Source: an uncultured Clostridium sp.
Lineage (GTDB): Bacteria > Bacillota > Clostridia > Lachnospirales > Lachnospiraceae
Direction: 5' to 3'
Assembly: GCA_900549235.1 (NCBI GenBank)
Contig: URNT01000025.1
Span: 1-51,119 of the forward strand
Length of the DNA stretch: 51,119 bases
The translations under genes were made by a program, and so were the position numbers. Position 1 is the first letter of the stretch, and each line of letters begins with the position of its first letter. Shown one piece after another: positions 50,506 to 51,119 of the stretch. The notes under the pieces were generated by a model. It was not told the DNA's origin and searched no databases. It worked only from the letters and a program-made list of their open reading frames with translations.

Positions 50506-51119
50506 CTATGCCGGAATTGTGTACACATCGCCCGGATAAATCCAGTGTCCATTATCAGAACTGGACTTTCCATGCTTTTTAGCACTTGCCTCAATTGTTC
50601 CATTGTTTGCATTATAAATTTTAGGATATGAACTTCCATTTCCGTATTTCTGTTTTGATATCCCCCAGAGTGTATCTCCTCCAACCACTGTATAAGATCC
50701 ACCTGCAGCTGCAGGTGCAGGTCTCGACAAAAGACCATTATTCCGTACTTTCGTTGTAATCTGAACAGATGGAACATTCAATGTCCGGTACTCGGAAAAT
50801 GAAATGGTATAGTAAATATCCCCATCACCTTCCCTCATAGAGTAGGTAAAATCATCAATCAGCATTGCGAGGTTGATTTTCATATCGCTTATGATTACCC
50901 TGACCACTGCTTTTGTGGTTTTCCATTCCTGAAGCATCGCTACATATTTGTCAGGCTTCTTTTTCGCATTCTTATAAAATGGAGACTTCTCCGAAGGGAA
51001 GAAGCTCGACAGCTTTGTGTACTTAAGCCCTCGCTCTCCCTTCAGATTGGCTTCTCCTATGTTTAGAAGGGTTATCGCCTGATTCAACTGTTTTTCTGTG
51101 AATTCCACAGAAGGAGGAT
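50506..51119 (-). CDS. xkdP: XkdP-like LysM tail protein, N-terminus beyond the window
   Basis: The visible part of about 204 codons contains LNIGEANLKGERGLKYTKLS, an XkdP-type stretch, then a linker (SRPAPAAAGGS) and a LysM domain (SYTVVGGDTLWGISKQKYGN, WIYPGDVYTIP). The reading frame stays open (Pro-Pro-Ser) to the window edge and the first GTG has no matching N-terminus for the family, so the gene is treated as truncated. It binds peptidoglycan and helps tail assembly or injection. Confidence 0.87.
   Translation of the reverse strand, partial: PPSVEFTEKQLNQAITLLNIGEANLKGERGLKYTKLSSFFPSEKSPFYKNAKKKPDKYVAMLQEWKTTKAVVRVIISDMKINLAMLIDDFTYSMREGDGDIYYTISFSEYRTLNVPSVQITTKVRNNGLLSRPAPAAAGGSYTVVGGDTLWGISKQKYGNGSSYPKIYNANNGTIEASAKKHGKSSSDNGHWIYPGDVYTIPA

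Overview
The window looks like a chromosome segment of a gut-type Firmicute, most likely a Lachnospiraceae member. The basis is AGGAGG-type ribosome binding sites, the Clostridia-style neighbourhood tmcAL / pta-ackA / yceD-rpmF, a c-di-AMP receptor, the microcompartment gene set and PBSX-like phage genes. The genus cannot be fixed from the sequence alone. Nearly every gene is on the minus strand, so transcription runs from high to low coordinates.

Region 1 (1-20.9 kb): a glycyl-radical-enzyme microcompartment (GRM) locus. It holds a diol-dehydratase-type glycyl radical enzyme with its radical-SAM activase, three BMC-H shell proteins (one with a long tail), PduB-like and EutS-like shell proteins, an EutN pentamer, two CoA-acylating aldehyde dehydrogenases, an iron alcohol dehydrogenase, a PduL phosphotransacylase, EutJ and EutP homologues, a dedicated MetK and a PocR-domain sensor with an AraC-type response regulator. 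The dehydratase carries the substrate residues of glycerol/1,2-propanediol dehydratase and lacks those of choline TMA-lyase, so the likely chemistry is 1,2-propanediol to propionaldehyde to propanol plus propionyl-CoA and propionyl-phosphate. No acyl kinase lies inside the locus, but ackA and pta sit directly upstream. The island appears inserted between pta-ackA and yceD-rpmF. A recurring 25-bp motif precedes three of its transcription units. A plus-strand set in the same region encodes a PduO-C/HbpS-like protein and a peroxiredoxin-glutaredoxin fusion.

Region 2 (20.9-35.1 kb): core genes. These are ackA, pta, a DarA-like c-di-AMP receptor, an HtrA protease, tmcAL, a methyltransferase, a histidine phosphatase, a UPF0210 plus ACT-domain pair, a YycJ-like hydrolase, coaE, polA (with degenerate exonuclease domains), a zinc-finger membrane protein and tRNA-Leu(CAA).

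Region 3 (35.1-51.1 kb, running off the right edge): mobile and prophage DNA. From the right edge it reads as a PBSX/Xkd-like contractile-tail baseplate module, a tail-fibre region, a complete diversity-generating retroelement (DGR), a holin, an amidase-glucosaminidase endolysin, a Dam methylase and a Cro/CI regulator. Next to tRNA-Leu is a further block with a second endolysin, a HIRAN protein, a second regulator and an IS30-family transposase.

The DGR is the main discovery. The receptor-binding-type gene at 45128-46423 ends in a 110-bp variable repeat. A matching 110-bp template repeat at 44919-45028 differs at 8 positions, 7 of them template adenines, and a reverse transcriptase follows. 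A 35-bp promoter/operator-like element occurs twice, once ahead of the DGR operon and once ahead of the Cro/CI regulator, which suggests that diversification has its own regulatory switch. The reverse transcriptase has YMDN in place of YMDD, and no Avd accessory gene is visible.
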